DNA of 34,344 nt from NCBI GenBank assembly GCA_017421945.1, contig JAFOHD010000005.1:1-34344 (forward strand), written 5' to 3'. The number at the start of each line of letters is the position of its first letter. Within the stretch, counting starts at the first letter, position 1. The translations under genes and the position numbers were made by a program. Below are positions 33,322 through 34,344 of this stretch, piece after piece. Below the pieces are notes generated by a model. It worked only from the letters and a program-made list of their open reading frames with translations. It was not told where the DNA came from and did no database searches. Source of the stretch: Alistipes sp. Lineage in GTDB: Bacteria > Bacteroidota > Bacteroidia > Bacteroidales > Rikenellaceae.

Positions 33322-33882
33322 TTATTTCTCGTCGTTGCGTATAAGACGGCACATGCGTTCGCGGGCACGGTGGATTTGAGTTTTTACCGTTCCCATCGGA
33401 AGGTTGAGTTTTTCGGCAATCTCCTCGTAGGTATAATCCTCCAAAAAGCGCATGGTGAAGAGCTGGCGATATTGCTCTGGTAGGCAGATGATGTAATTCT
33501 CGATTTGACGGCGTTGCTGCAGATTTATGAGATTATCCTCAGGAGATGGCGTGCATGCTGCCGGTGCCGAGAACTTCTCGTCAATCGAGAGGTCGTCCTG
33601 ACGGCGACGTTCAAAGTCAATGTGGGTATTGCGTGCAATAGTGTAAATCCACTGCCCGAAGGTGTACTCTGGAGAGTAGCGTTGCAGGTTGATATAGACC
33701 TTGATAAATGTCTCTTGCAGAAGGTCTTCCGTATCTTCGACCGATGCCGAGCGGTGTAGCAACAGACGTCGGATTGCTTCGCTATAACGATTGAAAAGGT
33801 ATTCAAAAGCTATATCGTCACCTTGTAGGCTCAACTCCACCAGATGTTTGTCGTCGGCAATTATGTAATCGGCTATTTCCAT
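33322..33882 (-). CDS. ECF-type RNA polymerase sigma factor
   Basis: A 186-residue sigma-70-family protein with region 2 (about 20-95: LFNRYSEAIRRLL, DLLQETFIKVYINL, FGQWIYTIARNTHIDFERRR) and region 4 (about 128-180: LPEQYRQLFTMRFLEDYTYEEIAEKL, then the helix-turn-helix MGTVKTQIHRARERM). It lacks regions 1 and 3, which defines the ECF group. The ATG at 33882 (MEIADYIIADD) is preferred to 33921, which would extend the overlap with the upstream glycosyltransferase from 10 to 49 bases. No FecR-type anti-sigma gene is next to it, so it does not look like a classic surface-signalling pair. Whether it drives the receptor operon, 312 bases downstream on the same strand, is open. Confidence 0.93.
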   Translation of the reverse strand: MEIADYIIADDKHLVELSLQGDDIAFEYLFNRYSEAIRRLLLHRSASVEDTEDLLQETFIKVYINLQRYSPEYTFGQWIYTIARNTHIDFERRRQDDLSIDEKFSAPAACTPSPEDNLINLQQRRQIENYIICLPEQYRQLFTMRFLEDYTYEEIAEKLNLPMGTVKTQIHRARERMCRLIRNDEK

Positions 33883-34344
33883 GCGGTCAAATCCTTGCGT
33901 AGCATGATAATGCCCAGACACATCATCAAGATAGGATTCATCAAATCAAAGATAAAATACTTCAGCGCAGCACCCCTCTCGCCCACGCGCTTGGCAATCG
34001 AGCGTATGCGTAGAGCGACAATAAGGTAGCGCAGCAATAATAGGATTATGGTTGCAACCTTAAACTCCAAAGGCATGAAAATGAGTGCAGTTATGGCTGT
34101 GAGGAAGAGTAATGCCTGACTTCCCAAATCCCATTGAATCGAGGAGTGTACCCAATCGGGGTAGAATTGCCATGTCTGACCATAGTGTCGCATGCGCCCC
34201 AGCCACCAACATAAACCTCCCCATGGGTGCTCCATCATCGAGCCCTTGGGAATCATCACAACGCTCACGTTGTTGCGCTTGGCTATGCGCTGAATGAAGA
34301 GGTCGTCCTCTCCAATGTTCATGCTTAGGTGCGAGAATCCTCTT
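33873..34344 (-). CDS. Family 2 glycosyltransferase, C-terminal part (cut by window edge)
   Basis: About 157 residues are visible; the reading frame is open to the last base, so the start lies outside. The first visible residues (RGFSHLSMNIGEDDLFIQRI) carry the GEDD-type ED acceptor-side motif of GT2 enzymes, and GRMRHYGQTW matches their Q/RxxRW-like segment. Two or three hydrophobic helices follow (about 70-105 and 132-147 of the visible part), anchoring the enzyme in the inner membrane. The donor sugar is unknown. Its stop overlaps the start of the sigma factor by 10 bases, so the two are likely translated from one message. Confidence 0.88.
   Translation of the reverse strand, partial: RGFSHLSMNIGEDDLFIQRIAKRNNVSVVMIPKGSMMEHPWGGLCWWLGRMRHYGQTWQFYPDWVHSSIQWDLGSQALLFLTAITALIFMPLEFKVATIILLLLRYLIVALRIRSIAKRVGERGAALKYFIFDLMNPILMMCLGIIMLRKDLTAWK

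Noticed and set aside
33171..33368. 65-residue minus-strand frame between the sigma factor and the receptor
   Set aside because: It overlaps the sigma gene end in another frame, runs through palindromes and promoter elements, and resembles no protein family.
1..34344. tRNA genes, CRISPR arrays or insertion sequences
   Set aside because: I looked for T-loop consensus, regularly spaced repeats and transposase motifs by eye and found none; a computed scan was not possible here.

Overview
The window looks like a chromosomal segment of a member of the Bacteroidota, most likely order Bacteroidales. The evidence is the families present (DUF4270, DUF3098, DUF4876, DUF6850, PepSY-like/DUF2874, GH97, C25 gingipain-like peptidases, a TonB-dependent receptor with an N-terminal CarboxypepD-like domain) and recurrent promoter elements of the Bacteroidetes type (TTTG, about 19-22 bases, TAnnTTTG). 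The exact 9-mer GCAAAGATA (-7 box TATCTTTG read on the minus strand) precedes three separate minus-strand genes. I see no tRNA, rRNA, CRISPR array, insertion sequence or phage gene. The family or genus cannot be fixed from what is visible.

Layout. (1) 1-12404, minus strand: a housekeeping and envelope block. In transcription order it holds a YfhO-like membrane protein, ftsX, a DUF3098 protein, uppP, truB, queA, a glycogen-synthase-like protein lacking its sugar-nucleotide motif, a DUF4270 lipoprotein, topA and a secreted bleomycin-hydrolase-type C1 peptidase, closed by a strong hairpin terminator at 21-58. (2) 12450-14920, plus strand: a polyprenyl diphosphate synthase and an MFS sugar-type transporter with strongly optimised codons. 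(3) 14946-16739, minus strand: a cystatin-like lipoprotein, a XerC-like tyrosine recombinase and a short ribosome hibernation factor. (4) 16752-22764, plus strand: a probable CotH C-terminal remnant, a secreted GH97 glycosidase of the retaining (alpha-galactosidase) type, a two-component system, and two PepSY-like exported proteins that the two-component system probably controls. (5) 22730-33179, minus strand: a five-gene operon made of a TonB-dependent receptor, a DUF4876 lipoprotein, a DUF6850 outer-membrane barrel, and two tandem C25 gingipain-like peptidases with HEAT-like C-terminal halves. (6) 33322-34344, minus strand: an ECF-type sigma factor overlapping the end of a membrane-anchored family 2 glycosyltransferase cut by the window edge.

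The most interesting parts are region 5 and the regulatory logic of region 4. In region 5 an outer-membrane importer, an outer-membrane barrel and a lipoprotein of unknown function are coupled to two predicted caspase-fold cysteine peptidases that have signal peptides but no visible type IX secretion C-terminal domain. There is no SusD partner, so it is not a glycan PUL. In region 4 the promoters of the response regulator and of the first PepSY-like gene share an identical 10-mer at an identical distance from the -7 TTTG, each within a 12-base-spaced direct repeat, which suggests autoregulation and a local regulon. All functional assignments come from reading sequence and motifs; no database search was run.
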